A stretch of DNA of 64,000 nt, taken from positions 18,324-82,323 of the forward strand of contig JADJYH010000019.1 in assembly GCA_016719855.1 (NCBI GenBank), read 5' to 3'. Below the pieces are notes generated by a model, which had not been told where the DNA came from, did no database searches, and saw only the letters and a program-made list of their open reading frames with translations. Position 1 is the first letter of the stretch; each line of letters begins with the position of its first letter. Source of the stretch: Saprospiraceae bacterium (GTDB lineage Bacteria > Bacteroidota > Bacteroidia > Chitinophagales > Saprospiraceae). The translations under genes were made by a program, and so were the position numbers. Shown piece after piece: positions 37,409-47,196 of this stretch.

Positions 37409-38329
37409 GTGAATCCAGAAGAATTTCGACTTTTTTACAACCAAACCATCCACCCAGAGCTGATGCGGCTGGACAGGCAGCGGCGGCGCATGTTGCGGCT
37501 GATACTGTTTTCAGCGGCATTGTGGCTGGTAGTGGTGGTGCTGGTCACTACTTTGTCGGAGTTCCTCTTTGCTGCTGTGGCATCGCTGCCCTTCATGTTC
37601 TACATCGCGATAGTAGGGGCGAGGGTGAGGCGGTTCACAGCGGACTTCAAGCCGAAGGTCGTCCGGCTGGTGCTCGATTTTATTGACGATGGGGCACTGT
37701 TTGGCGATTTGAAATATGATGCGAAGCGCAAAATCCCCATTGACAAATTTTTGCGCAGCCAACTTTTCATCACCCGACCGGCGGTGTACGATGCCGAGGA
37801 TTTCATCGAGGGGCGCATTGGCGACGTGGAGTTTGAAATGTGCGAGCTGAAGGTGGAGGAGTTTTCGAGGGTGCGGCAGCGGCTGGACTCGGTGTTCCGG
37901 GGCATTTTCCTTCGGGCGAAGTTCCATTACCCAATCAAAGGGGCTGTCCTCGTGGTGCCAAGGGCACGGCTGCCCTACCTCTCAGAAACGGTTAAAATAT
38001 TTGTTCGCAATGGCGGCCAGAACATGGACGGGTTCATCAAGCATGAAAAATTCAAGGAAAGGTACATTACATACGGCTCTCGCAACACGAAGGTCGCTGA
38101 CCTGCTCACCGAGGAACTGATGGGGTTTATCTTGAGCTATGGCAAAAAACAGGGTGAGCTTTGCCTCTCCATTTTACAAGAAAACTGCTATGTCGGCATC
38201 TGGAACGACAAGGACATCCTGGAGCCGAAAATATTCCAGTCAAATGTGAGCTTTGAACTGGTACGGGAATTTTACGATGATATCTACGTAGCGCTGTACG
38301 TGGTGATGGCGCTGGATAGGAGCCATTGA
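37409..38329 (+). CDS. DUF3137 membrane protein
   Basis: 306 residues from the GTG at 37409, chosen because the earlier ATG (37349) lies inside the palindromic repeat. Two adjacent membrane helices (LILFSAALWLVVVVLVTTL; FLFAAVASLPFMFYIAIVG) precede a large soluble domain (KPKVVRLVLDFIDDGALFGD; ELKVEEFSRVRQRLDSVFRGIFLRAKF; YGSRNTKVADLLTEELMGFI), which matches DUF3137 architecture. Function unknown. Probably cytoplasmic domain anchored in the inner membrane. Confidence 0.75.
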   Translation: MNPEEFRLFYNQTIHPELMRLDRQRRRMLRLILFSAALWLVVVVLVTTLSEFLFAAVASLPFMFYIAIVGARVRRFTADFKPKVVRLVLDFIDDGALFGDLKYDAKRKIPIDKFLRSQLFITRPAVYDAEDFIEGRIGDVEFEMCELKVEEFSRVRQRLDSVFRGIFLRAKFHYPIKGAVLVVPRARLPYLSETVKIFVRNGGQNMDGFIKHEKFKERYITYGSRNTKVADLLTEELMGFILSYGKKQGELCLSILQENCYVGIWNDKDILEPKIFQSNVSFELVREFYDDIYVALYVVMALDRSH

Positions 38330-38348
38330 TAGTAGTAGCCGCCCACCT

Positions 38349-39746
38349 TTACTCCCCAAAAATCTCCTTCAACTTGGCAGTCAGTTGTTCGCCCCGCAGG
38401 TTTCGGGCGATGATTTTGCCGTCCTTGTCCACCAGCACCGTGTGCGGGATGGAAGAGACGCCGTAGAGGCGGGCAGCATCGTTGCTCCAGCCCTTGAGGT
38501 CGGAGACGTGGTTCCAGACGAGGCCGTCCTTTTCGATGGCGGCGAGCCAGGGTTCACGGGTCTTGTCGAGGCTGACGCCAAGCACGTCGAAGCCTTTTTT
38601 GTGGTAATGGTTGTAAAGTTCCACCACGTGCGGGTTCTCCCGGCGGCAAGGGCCACACCAGCTCGCCCAGAAGTCCACCAGCATCACCTTTCCCCGAAAA
38701 TCGGACAGCTTCACGGGCTTGCCGTCTCGGTCGTTCATGGTGAAGTCGGGTGCCTCGCCGCCATTGATGAAGCTGGCGGAGGTTTTCAGCAACTGCGCCA
38801 CTTGGCCGGCGGCCAAGGGTTCTGTTTTTTGGTATTTGTCAACGTATCGCTTGGCATAGTTGCCGAGCAGAGGGCTTTTGGCGGCTTGCAAGCCGTTAAT
38901 CATGCCGCCCATCGCCAGCAGGTAGGTACGGCTGTCGGAAGGTATTTGCGCCAACAATTTGTCCATAAAATCCTTCTGAACGGCCTCTGGGAAGCCAACG
39001 CTGGAAAGCGTCTGGGTGTAGCTTTTCATTTGCTCAAAAACCCAGGGCATGTAGTTGTAGTCGGCATCTTTCCAGTCAACGAACTTGAAGTATTGCGTAG
39101 CAAAGTACTCCAGCTCCGTGAGGTCGGCGGTGCCGTGGATTTGATAGCTGACGTAGGTATTAATCGCAGCCACCTTGCCGAGGTAGGGGCTTACTTTTTT
39201 CAGGGAATCAAGGTAGTTCAGGCGGCGCTTGTCGAGGTCGCCCATTTTGAGGATGATGGTGTTCACCATGTCCACATTGCCTTGGCGGTCGGCCGCTTGC
39301 AGTTGCTGCAGCATCGTGCTGAACTCGTTTTTGTGGGTGTTCAGCTTGGCTTTTACCACTTCGTAATTTCTGTTGAGGTCGGAGTCCGGCAATTGTGCGC
39401 CTTGGAACTGTGCGCAGGAGCCGTTCAGCGTCAGGCTGCTCTCAGAGCCGAGAATGATGGGCTTCATGTTCGCAGCATCCAGCCCGACGTAGTAAAATCG
39501 GGGTGAGGTGGCGGGCATCTTGAAGCGATAGGTCGCCCAATCCGTGGTCGGGGCGGCGCTTGCTTTTTTGAAACTGATGCCGTTGAACTCGTACAGATAG
39601 ATGGAGTCAATGCGGTCACAGGCATTCACGTTGCAGGTGAGCACCACTTCTTTTTCCGCCTTTCCCGAAGGGACAAGCGGCGAAATGAAAGAGAGGCTAA
39701 CCGTAGCGAGCAGTGCAGCGAAAAATGGAAGCGCCAAGGATTTCAT
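38349..39746 (-). CDS. TlpA-family thiol:disulfide oxidoreductase with DUF4369 N-terminus
   Basis: 465 residues from the ATG at 39746 (MKSLALPFFAALLATVSLSF starts a signal peptide). The N-terminal DUF4369-like domain (VVLTCNVNACDRIDSIYLYE) and a helical middle are followed by a thioredoxin domain: DFTMNDRDGKPVKLSDFRGK, VDFWASWCGPCRREN with active site WCGPC at 363-367, and the cis-Pro loop SSIPHTVL. Acts in the periplasm, probably reducing or exchanging disulfides. A minus-strand TAATTTTG box lies about 59 bases upstream. Confidence 0.92.
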   Translation of the reverse strand: MKSLALPFFAALLATVSLSFISPLVPSGKAEKEVVLTCNVNACDRIDSIYLYEFNGISFKKASAAPTTDWATYRFKMPATSPRFYYVGLDAANMKPIILGSESSLTLNGSCAQFQGAQLPDSDLNRNYEVVKAKLNTHKNEFSTMLQQLQAADRQGNVDMVNTIILKMGDLDKRRLNYLDSLKKVSPYLGKVAAINTYVSYQIHGTADLTELEYFATQYFKFVDWKDADYNYMPWVFEQMKSYTQTLSSVGFPEAVQKDFMDKLLAQIPSDSRTYLLAMGGMINGLQAAKSPLLGNYAKRYVDKYQKTEPLAAGQVAQLLKTSASFINGGEAPDFTMNDRDGKPVKLSDFRGKVMLVDFWASWCGPCRRENPHVVELYNHYHKKGFDVLGVSLDKTREPWLAAIEKDGLVWNHVSDLKGWSNDAARLYGVSSIPHTVLVDKDGKIIARNLRGEQLTAKLKEIFGE

Positions 39747-39804
39747 GGATGAAAATTTTTGAGTAAAAATGGACTGTGCCTTCAAGGCAGGTTAAAAATG
39801 CCAG

Positions 39805-39812
39805 CAAAATTA
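39805..39812 (-). promoter_or_regulatory. Putative Bacteroidota -7 box before the TlpA gene
   Basis: CAAAATTA (minus TAATTTTG) fits TAnnTTTG, about 59 bases before the ATG at 39746. Confidence 0.35.
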
Positions 39813-39846
39813 GGGGAAATCTGATTGGTAAACAATTCCAGTTCAA

Positions 39847-39919
39847 CAGTTCGGCAGGGACAGTTGGCAGTCAGTGCCGTGGAATCAGGTTCTGACTGCC
39901 AACTGCCCCTGCCGAACTG
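39847..39919. repeat. 28-bp palindrome (CAGTTGGCAGTCA family) after the LolD-like gene
   Basis: Arms 39847-39874 and 39892-39919 differ at one position; the 17-base loop contains GCCGTGG. It lies six bases past the stop of the LolD-like gene. Arms and loop resemble 21224-21302. Confidence 0.8.
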
Positions 39920-39925
39920 CCAACT

Positions 39926-40585
39926 TCAATTCACCATCCTGCCGCCCTTCAGCTTCAAAACCCGTTGTGTTTTTGCCGCCAGCTCGTGGTCGTGAGTCAC
40001 GAGCACGAGGGTCGTGCCAGCCTCCCGGTTCAGTTCAAAGAGCAGCCGCTCCACCACGTCGTGGGTTTCGGGGTCAAGGTTGCCGGTAGGCTCGTCGGCG
40101 AAGAGTATCTTGGGACTGTTCGAGAAGGCACGGGCCAGTGCCACCCGCTGTTGTTCGCCGCCCGAAAGCTGCGCCGGGTAGTGGTGGTGGCGGTCGGCGA
40201 GGCCCACCCGTTCGAGCAGTTCCATCGCCTTTTTGGCAGCGCCTTTTTGTCCTTGAAGTTCCATTGGCACCATCACGTTTTCTAGTGCGGTGAGCGTTGG
40301 TATGAGCTGGAAATTCTGGAAAACAAAGCCCACATACTGGCTCCGCACCGCTGCCCGCTCGTCCTCATCTAAGTCGTCGAGGCGGATGCCGTTGAGCGTA
40401 ACCGAGCCGTGGCTAGAGCGGTCGAGACCGGCGCAGAGGCCGAGCAGGGTCGTCTTGCCGCTGCCGGATGGCCCAACGATGGCGAAGGTTTGCCCAGCTT
40501 CCAGCTTGAAACTGACGTCTTCGAGGACGGTCAATGATTTGCTGCCGGAATTGTAGGTTTTGGTGAGTTGTTGGACTTCGAGCAT
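39926..40585 (-). CDS. ABC transporter ATP-binding protein (LolD/MacB type)
   Basis: 219 residues from the ATG at 40585. Walker A GPSGSGKTT (38-46), Q-loop Q90, signature LSGGEQQ (140-146), Walker B ILFADEPT (160-167) and the switch His in VTHDHEL are all present. Length and the LEDVSFKLEAGQTFAIVG opening fit the LolD/FtsE/MacB branch, whose members drive lipoprotein release, divisome function or efflux. No permease gene is adjacent, so the partner is elsewhere and the substrate is unknown. Confidence 0.9.
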   Translation of the reverse strand: MLEVQQLTKTYNSGSKSLTVLEDVSFKLEAGQTFAIVGPSGSGKTTLLGLCAGLDRSSHGSVTLNGIRLDDLDEDERAAVRSQYVGFVFQNFQLIPTLTALENVMVPMELQGQKGAAKKAMELLERVGLADRHHHYPAQLSGGEQQRVALARAFSNSPKILFADEPTGNLDPETHDVVERLLFELNREAGTTLVLVTHDHELAAKTQRVLKLKGGRMVN

Positions 40586-40766
40586 TTTTTGCAATTTTAA
40601 AAGAAAGAAAACAGGCAAGTGCGCCGCAAGTTCGATATGGCGGTAAAAATAGGATGGCTGGCTAGGATTGTTAAGATGGTTTGATGGTTGACACCAACTT
40701 TCGTTCGTCAGGAATCCACGATAACGACCCTGGATTGCATGACGACAAAGGCTGTTTTTGCCAAAA

Positions 40767-41135
40767 TTATTTTTTAAAAATAAAATACACCGCCAGCACC
40801 AGGCAGGCAAAGCCTGCGAGGTGGTTCCATTTGAAAGTCTCTGTTTTGAACAACGTCAGGGAAAACACCGTGAACACCACCAGCGTGATGACCTCCTGAA
40901 TCACTTTTAGTTCCATGAGCGAAAATGGGCCGCCGTTCAGCTTGTAGCCGATGCGGTTGGCGGGCACCATGAGGCAGTACTCGAAGAAGGCGATGCCCCA
41001 ACTGATGAGGATGATGGACAGCAGGCCAAGGTTCTCCGTGAACTTCATTTCCTTGAACTTGAGGTGGCCGTACCAAGCGAAGGTCATGAAAGTGTTGGAA
41101 AGGACGAGCAACAAAATCGTCTGGAAAGCTTTCAT
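40767..41135 (-). CDS. DUF486/DMT-superfamily small membrane protein
   Basis: 122 residues with four membrane helices, beginning MKAFQTILLLVLSNTFMTFA and including ISWGIAFFEYCLMVPANRIG and LMELKVIQEVITLVVFTVFS, the conserved DUF486 pattern. Related to half-size drug/metabolite transporters; function not established. A TACTTTTG box lies 24-31 bases upstream on the minus strand. Confidence 0.88.
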   Translation of the reverse strand: MKAFQTILLLVLSNTFMTFAWYGHLKFKEMKFTENLGLLSIILISWGIAFFEYCLMVPANRIGYKLNGGPFSLMELKVIQEVITLVVFTVFSLTLFKTETFKWNHLAGFACLVLAVYFIFKK

Positions 41136-41158
41136 TGGAATCAGTTTTGCTTTGGTGG

Positions 41159-41166
41159 CAAAAGTA
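41159..41166 (-). promoter_or_regulatory. Putative Bacteroidota -7 box before the DUF486 gene
   Basis: CAAAAGTA (minus TACTTTTG) matches TAnnTTTG just upstream of the ATG at 41135. Confidence 0.35.
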
Positions 41167-41303
41167 CATTTTCATGCCCTCCATTTTCAGCAGGATGCAC
41201 TGATTGGCGCAGTTTCTGACTATTTCAATATCTTCGCCTCCGCTTTTGGCTTAAAGACATTTGGTATTTCACGAAACTAAACATATTACACTGCTTTGGC
41301 CTG

Positions 41304-43004
41304 ATGTACAGGCTGGGCAAATTCTTCATCGAAAACTACGGATTCATGAGTCAGTTCATGCCTTTTAAGCACCCATACCCTACTGAGAAGAAATACTCGC
41401 AGAAAGTGGCCTACTTCAGCATGGAGTTCGCCATTGACCAAGCGCTGAAAATATACTCTGGCGGCCTTGGCTACCTCGCTGGGTCGCACATGCGCAGCGC
41501 ATTTGACCTCAAGCAAAACCTGATTGGCGTCGGCATCCTCTGGAAGTTCGGCTACTACGACCAAGTGCGCAACGGCAATGGCGAAATGGACGTGCTGTTC
41601 CTGGAGCGCCAGTACAATTTCCTCGTGGACACAGGCATCGAGTTCAAAATCCAAGTGAACAAGCACGACATCACGGTGAAGGCTTGGTACCTGCCACCGC
41701 ACGTGTTCGGTTCGGCGCCGCTGTTCTTGCTGTCCACCATCCACCCTGACAACGACTACCTGGCGCAGACCATCTGCCACCGGCTTTACTCCAACAACAC
41801 CGAGGCCAAGGTGGCACAATCCATCCTGCTGGGCATGGGCGGTGCCAAGCTGCTCGACATCCTGGGCTATGATGCGGACGTGTACCACCTCAACGAGGCC
41901 CACGCACTGCCCGCCGCATTTCACTTGTACGACAAATTTGGGGTAATGGACGAAGTGCGCAAGCACATGGTCTTCACCACGCATACGCCGGTGGACGCTG
42001 GCAACGAGAAGCACGACATCTACCTGCTGGAGCGCATGAGCTTTTTCGGCAACGTGACGCTCTCCGAGGTGCGCCGCATCACGGGCATCGCCGACGAGGT
42101 GTTCAGCCACTCGCTGGCTGCGCTGCGGATGGCCCGCATGGCCAACGGCGTCTCGAAAATACACGGCGAGGTGGCCCGTGAAATGTGGGGCGAATACGAT
42201 AATATTTGCCCCATCTCGCACGTGACCAATGCCCAAAACCACCTCTACTGGCACGACCCCGAGCTGGACGAGGCGCTGGCCAACGGCGACGATGATGCCC
42301 TTGATGGCCGCAAGACGGAGTTGAAATGCCGCCTTTTCGATGTGGTGGCCGACCAGACCGGAAAGATTTTCCAGCCGGACGTGCTCACGCTCGTTTGGGC
42401 GAGGCGCTATGCCGGATACAAGCGGGCCGACCTCATCACCCGTGATTTGGAGCATTTTGAAAAACTGTTGAACAACACCGAACAGCCCATCCAAATCATT
42501 TGGGCGGGCAAGCCATACCCGATGGACTACGATGCCATCGGCACGTTCAACAAACTGGCCCATATTTCCAAAAAATACCCGAACGTGGCCGTCATTACGG
42601 GCTACGAACTTGCGCTGTCGAAAATCATGAAACAGGGCAGCGACATCTGGCTGAACAACCCCCGCATCCCCCGTGAGGCATCGGGCACCAGCGGCATGAC
42701 CGCCGCCATGAACGCCTGCGTGAACCTCTCCACCTGGGACGGTTGGATACCGGAGTTCGCCAGCCACGGCCACAACTGCTTCGTGACCGAACAGGCCGAT
42801 TCATCTTGGCCAGAGGGCATTCAGGACGAATTTGACCGCAAAACCTGATGTCGGTGCTGGAAGACGAGATACTGCCAATGTACTACACCAATCGCAAGAA
42901 ATGGCTCACTGTTGTGAAAAACAGCATGAAGGAAGTCGTCACCTTTTTCGACTCCGACCGCATGGCCGACGAGTACCATAAAAAGATGTACAAGGTGGGG
43001 GTGA
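41304..43004 (+). CDS. glgP: Alpha-glucan (glycogen) phosphorylase, GT35, frameshifted
   Basis: About 566 residues after correction. AYFSMEFAIDQALKIYSGGLGYLAG, YHLNEAHALPAAFHLYD, TLVWARRYAGYKRADL and EASGTSGMTAAMNACVNLS are GT35 blocks. It releases glucose-1-phosphate from glycogen or maltodextrins in the cytoplasm. The Lys that carries pyridoxal phosphate in GTxxMK is Thr466. One base is missing near 42841, after which LMSVLEDEILPMYYTNRKKW completes the C-terminus. The frame then runs on into the next gene unless the G5 run 42997-43001 is really G4, which gives a TGA at 43002-43004. Confidence 0.85.
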
Positions 43005-43183
43005 AGAAGTGTAAGTATATTTTGAGCTGGTTTTGGCCAGGGCCAGGCAAAGCCAATGGCCAAAAGCTAACGGCCAAAAGTATAACATGGCACAACTGCC
43101 AAACCAGGAGGCAAGACTATGCCGCTCCATTCAATTCTCTCATTCAAAACCGCTATCTTGCCCGCTTTACTTCAAACTCCTGC

Positions 43184-44206
43184 ATGAGGAATCCGCTATT
43201 CAAAATTCGAGAAGACGGCAAATATGGCTTTATGAACGCCATCGGCGAAGTAGTCATCGAGCCTCAGTACGTCGAGGCAGAGGATTTCTACAATGGATTC
43301 TCCAGGGTCCGGTTCAACGACCGGACGGTGGCGCTCGATAGCCAAGGGCGCTTGCTGCTGCGGCATGTTTTCCATTATATCGGTCTTTTTGAGGAGCAAT
43401 TGGCCAAGGTGCAACTGGTGCAAAAATGGGGCTACATGGACGAGCGTGGCCGATTGGCCATCCCCATCCAGTTCGACGATGCAGGAGATTTCAGCGAGGG
43501 GTTGGCTCCCGTTTCCCTTGACGGCTACTTCGGTTTTATTGGTGCCGACGGCCATTTTGCGATAGCACCAAAATTCGATTGGGCGGGTGAGTTCCAAAGC
43601 GGGCTGGCACCAGTCACCGAGGGCGATTCGGCTGGATACATCAATCGCAGTGGCGAGTTTGCTATTGACCCGCTGTTCGATGAGTGCCAATCGTTCCAGG
43701 GCGATGTAGCCGTGGTGGTGCGCCAAGGCCGCTGGGGGCTGGTGGACAAAACGGGCAAGCTGCTCCTGAAACCCCAGTTCGACCTCATTGAGGACTATTC
43801 CAATGGCGAATTTTTCGACGGCATGGCCGTGGCGGTGCAAGGCGGCAAGTACGGCTTCGTGAACACGGCTGGCGAGGTGGTCGTGCCGCCACAGTACGAC
43901 TTCGCTGGCGACTTTGGCGAGGGCCTAGCACTGGTGGAAGACAAGGGAAAGTTTGGTTTTATTGACAAAATAGGCACCCAGGCTATCAAGCCCGGCTTCG
44001 CCGATGCGGGTGTGTTCTCTGAGGGCATGGCACAGGTCAAGTACCACCACGACCAATGGGGATTCATGGACACCACGGGCAGGCTGGTCATACAGCCCAT
44101 GTTCGACGCCGTGCTGCCATTTCGGGATGGACTGGCTTGGGTCAGCATCGGCGGTAAATGGGGGTACGTGAATGGATGGGGGGATTGGGTTTGGCGGGAG
44201 AAGTAG
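43184..44206 (+). CDS. WG-repeat protein
   Basis: 340 residues from the ATG at 43184. About a dozen tandem WG (KWG/GKYGF) repeats of roughly 23-25 residues are seen, for example DGKYGFMNAIGEVVIEPQY, KWGYMDERGRLAIPIQFDDA, RWGLVDKTGKLLLKPQFDLI and KFGFIDKIGTQAIKPGFADA. They probably form a beta-structured scaffold. No signal peptide from this start. The uncorrected sequence shows it fused to the glgP C-terminus, which I regard as an artefact of one extra G. Function unknown. Confidence 0.85.
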   Translation: MRNPLFKIREDGKYGFMNAIGEVVIEPQYVEAEDFYNGFSRVRFNDRTVALDSQGRLLLRHVFHYIGLFEEQLAKVQLVQKWGYMDERGRLAIPIQFDDAGDFSEGLAPVSLDGYFGFIGADGHFAIAPKFDWAGEFQSGLAPVTEGDSAGYINRSGEFAIDPLFDECQSFQGDVAVVVRQGRWGLVDKTGKLLLKPQFDLIEDYSNGEFFDGMAVAVQGGKYGFVNTAGEVVVPPQYDFAGDFGEGLALVEDKGKFGFIDKIGTQAIKPGFADAGVFSEGMAQVKYHHDQWGFMDTTGRLVIQPMFDAVLPFRDGLAWVSIGGKWGYVNGWGDWVWREK

Positions 44207-44350
44207 CGAAGCGCACTATGATTGCTGAGTTTTGGGACCAAACTTGGGCTTGATGACGAGACCTATTCCCGTAAACGTAACTTTCACTCAAAACTGCCCA
44301 ACCAATGGGAAGCCCTCTATTGCCCCCTGATAAAATCCCCGTTTTCTGCG

Positions 44351-44358
44351 TAAGTTTG
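44351..44358 (+). promoter_or_regulatory. Putative Bacteroidota -7 box before the AddB-like gene
   Basis: TAAGTTTG fits TAnnTTTG; the GTG start at 44376 follows 17 bases later, giving a very short leader. Confidence 0.4.
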
Positions 44359-44375
44359 CCCAAAACTACCCCTTC

Positions 44376-47196
44376 GTGAAACTCATCTTCGGTCTCCAAC
44401 TCGACAACCCATCACTGCCCCGGCCAGATGCCGAGACGGGCACACATTATGTCGGCCCAAAGGGCTTGCTGTCGCTATTGGAAACATGGTACGGCCTCGG
44501 CGGACATCCCAACGACATTGACTACCTGCGGGTGGAGCAGTACCGGCAGGCATTGCTGCGGCACTTGGCGGAAGCTGCTGCGGCATCACCCACACCTGCG
44601 GTATTCTACCAAAAATCCTTCGAAGCCGACCCATTCACCACCGCAGCCGAAATGCTCTCCCGCCGGGACGAACTCCTGCTCGCTGGCTGGGACTTCAAAA
44701 CCAGCGAGGCAACCCCGCCCCGACTCGCTACCATCGCTGAAATCGAGGGCATTTTTCAAGACGATACCGACGGCCTCCACCTCACACCTGGCTTTGCCGA
44801 CCGCTTCCATGCCGTGCTGCAAGTCCTCGATGGCCAACCCGTACCCCTCACGGAGGTTTGGGTAAATGAGCCACTGCACCTGCTGCCCCGTCATTTCCAA
44901 CGGTTTTTTGAAAAATTGGGGAAAGCGGTTGGAATCGAAATCCACCAACTATCACTACCTGTTTCCGCAACGGAGGCAGCGACCGATTTGCAAAAATTCC
45001 AGCAGCGGTTGACCGCCACCAAACCCTCCAAAACTAAAGAGACCCTGAAAAACGACGGCTCGCTGCTCCTGCTCCGTGCCCGCCGTGCCAGCGAAGCTGC
45101 CGCTTGGCTCGCCCAACTCGTCCGGTTGAATATCCCAATACCCCAATATCCCAATACCCCAATACCCCAATATCCCAATAACTCATCCCAATACCCCAAT
45201 ACCCCAATTTACTAATTCCCGAAAAATCCCGAACCCTCGACATGGCCCTCATCCAGGAAGGCCAGCCGAGCCTCGGCATCCAAAGCACCTCACTGGCCAG
45301 GCCGACCTTGCAGATTTTGAAACTGGTGACGGCCTTCCTCTGGGAGCCGGTGAACCCGTACCATGTGCTGGAATTCGTATCGCTGTCGGTGAAGCCGCTG
45401 GCCGACGACCTGGCCACGCTCATCGCCAACCAAGTGGCAGCCATGCCGGGCTTGCAGGGCGAAGGCTGGTATGCCATGATTAACCGTTACTTCGAGGAAC
45501 TCGCTGAAAATGAGCCACCTGCGACGGTGAATGACCTGCGCAGGCAGTACAATTTTTGGTTCGAGCGACGGCGCTACGACATGGGACGAACCGTACCAAA
45601 AGGTGAGGTAACGGCTATTTTCGATTACCTACGGCAATGGGCTATCAGCGCTTTCGAGGACGGCGGCGGACGCAACCACTCGCTCATCGTGCTCAGCCAA
45701 CAGGCCAAGCGGGTGGCCGAACTGCTGAACGCCCTGCCGGAACAGGAACTCAGCCACCTCGAACTGGAGCGCATCGTCCGCACGATTTACGAGCCGTCGC
45801 CCGTGGTTTTTCAGCCGCAGGAGGCGGGCAGCTTGCCCTACGTGCAGCACCCAGGAGCCTTCACCGGACGGGTTGGGAAGGTCTGGTGGTGGAACTTTGT
45901 GCAGCAGGAGCAACCGCATTTTTTCTCAAAATGGTCACGCAGCGAACGGTCTTGGCTGGCGCAAATGGGCATCCTGCCCGACACACCGGAGCAGGAAAAC
46001 GCCCGCCAACTTTGGCAGCAGCAACGCCCTGTGTTGGTCGCCACTAATCGTTTGTTGCTGGTGCTTCCCGAATCGGTGGACGGCACGGCCGTAAACCCGC
46101 ACCCGCTGTTCGGCGACTTACAGGCCGCATTTTCCAACCTGGAGGACATCACCCAACAACTTGGCGGGAACGAACAAGCTTTTGCCCCGCATTTTACCCT
46201 ACCAAAATACGAACCCGTGCCACTGCGCCAACTGGGCCGCCCGGCAGCGTTCCTCCAAATCAACCGCAACGGCAACATGCAGCGAGAGCGGGAATCGCTG
46301 ACGAGCCTGGAGACGCTTTTTTACTTTCCGTACCAGTGGTTTTTCAGGTACAAAATCAGGCTGAACAAGTCGAGCATCCTGAGCGTGGTGCCCGACAACA
46401 CGCTGATGGGCAACTTGGCGCACCGGGTCTTTGAGAAATTGCTGAAGGAAGACATCCACTCGATGACCAAGGCGGAGGTGGAAAACAGGGTGGAACAGGA
46501 AAGCCGCCGACTGCTGGCCAGGGAAGGCGCCGTGCTGTTGATGTACGGTCGGGAGCCTGACCGGGTGGCGTTTGTCAACAAGCTGAAATTTGCGGCGTGG
46601 AGCCTCATCACGCACATCCGTGACAACGGCTGGCGGGTGGTGGACACGGAAAAGCAGTTGGACGGCAGGTTCCCGCTCGGCGACGAAGCCAGCCCGGAGG
46701 TCAGGGGCATTGCCGACCTGGTATTGGAGCGGTCAGGCCCCACGGGGGCGAGCGAACTCGCTGTGGTGGACATCAAATGGCGGGGCAGCGGCTGGCGGAG
46801 TCCGTCATCCGAAACGGTGAAGACCTGCAACTGGTGCTGTACGCACGGCTGGCATCGCCCGAAAACGAGTGGGCGCACACGGCCTATTTCATCGTGGAAA
46901 ATGGCAAAATGCTGGCCCGGAATGCCCGGGCGTTTCAAAACATTTCGCCCATTTCGCCCACCGACGACCACCGGGAGGTGAGCGAACGCATCCTCGCCCA
47001 AATGCATTCGACCTGGCGCTGGCGCATGGAGCAGTTGGCTGGCGGGCTAGTGGAGGTGCGCTGCCGCCAAACGCTGGCCGCCATCGAGGATGCCTATGCT
47101 GACGGCGAGGGCGCTGGCATGTTCGACCTCCTGGAAATGAAGGGCGAGGACGCCAAGTACGACGACTACCGGGTGCTGATAAATTTGATTGATTGA
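44376..47196 (+). CDS. AddB-like helicase-nuclease with PD-(D/E)XK domain, frame set by an octamer repeat
   Basis: About 937 residues when joined. The N-terminal part (GTG at 44376) runs to EAAAWLAQLVRLN. The next frame continues LIPEKSRTLDMALIQEGQPS...LARPTLQILKLVTAFLWEP, the conserved inactive-helicase block of AddB-type proteins. The C-terminal nuclease reads GNLAHRVFEKLL, then GIADLVLERS, ELAVVDIKW and DLQLVLYARL (D, D-x-K and Q-x-x-x-Y). Two breaks: an octamer tract at 45129-45205, and a missing G near 46787 (MAGQRLAESVIR frame). Probably processes DNA ends in recombination with an AddA-type partner encoded elsewhere. Confidence 0.8.
45129..45205 (+). repeat. Octanucleotide tract AATATCCC/AATACCCC inside the AddB-like gene
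   Basis: Eight 8-base units (three AATATCCC, five AATACCCC) plus one 13-base irregular unit (45177-45189) run without gaps. Because 8 is not a multiple of 3, each unit gained or lost shifts the frame. In the present state the upstream frame stops at 45215. Removing one unit (or adding two) joins it to LIPEKSRTLD. Confidence 0.85.

Noticed and set aside
36347..37453. 368-residue minus-strand frame
   Set aside because: Antisense to the SDR gene and running through word repeats at both ends; no domain.
38385..39506. 373-residue plus-strand frame
   Set aside because: Antisense to the TlpA-family gene, which has a complete WCGPC thioredoxin domain.
41286..42773. 495-residue open frame on the minus strand
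   Set aside because: It lies antisense to the clearly recognisable alpha-glucan phosphorylase gene; the product is His/Val/Gln rich without motifs, as expected of a GC-rich shadow frame.
45129..45205. CRISPR array reading of the octamer tract and other tandem words
   Set aside because: Units are 7-8 bases with no spacers, and no cas gene is present.
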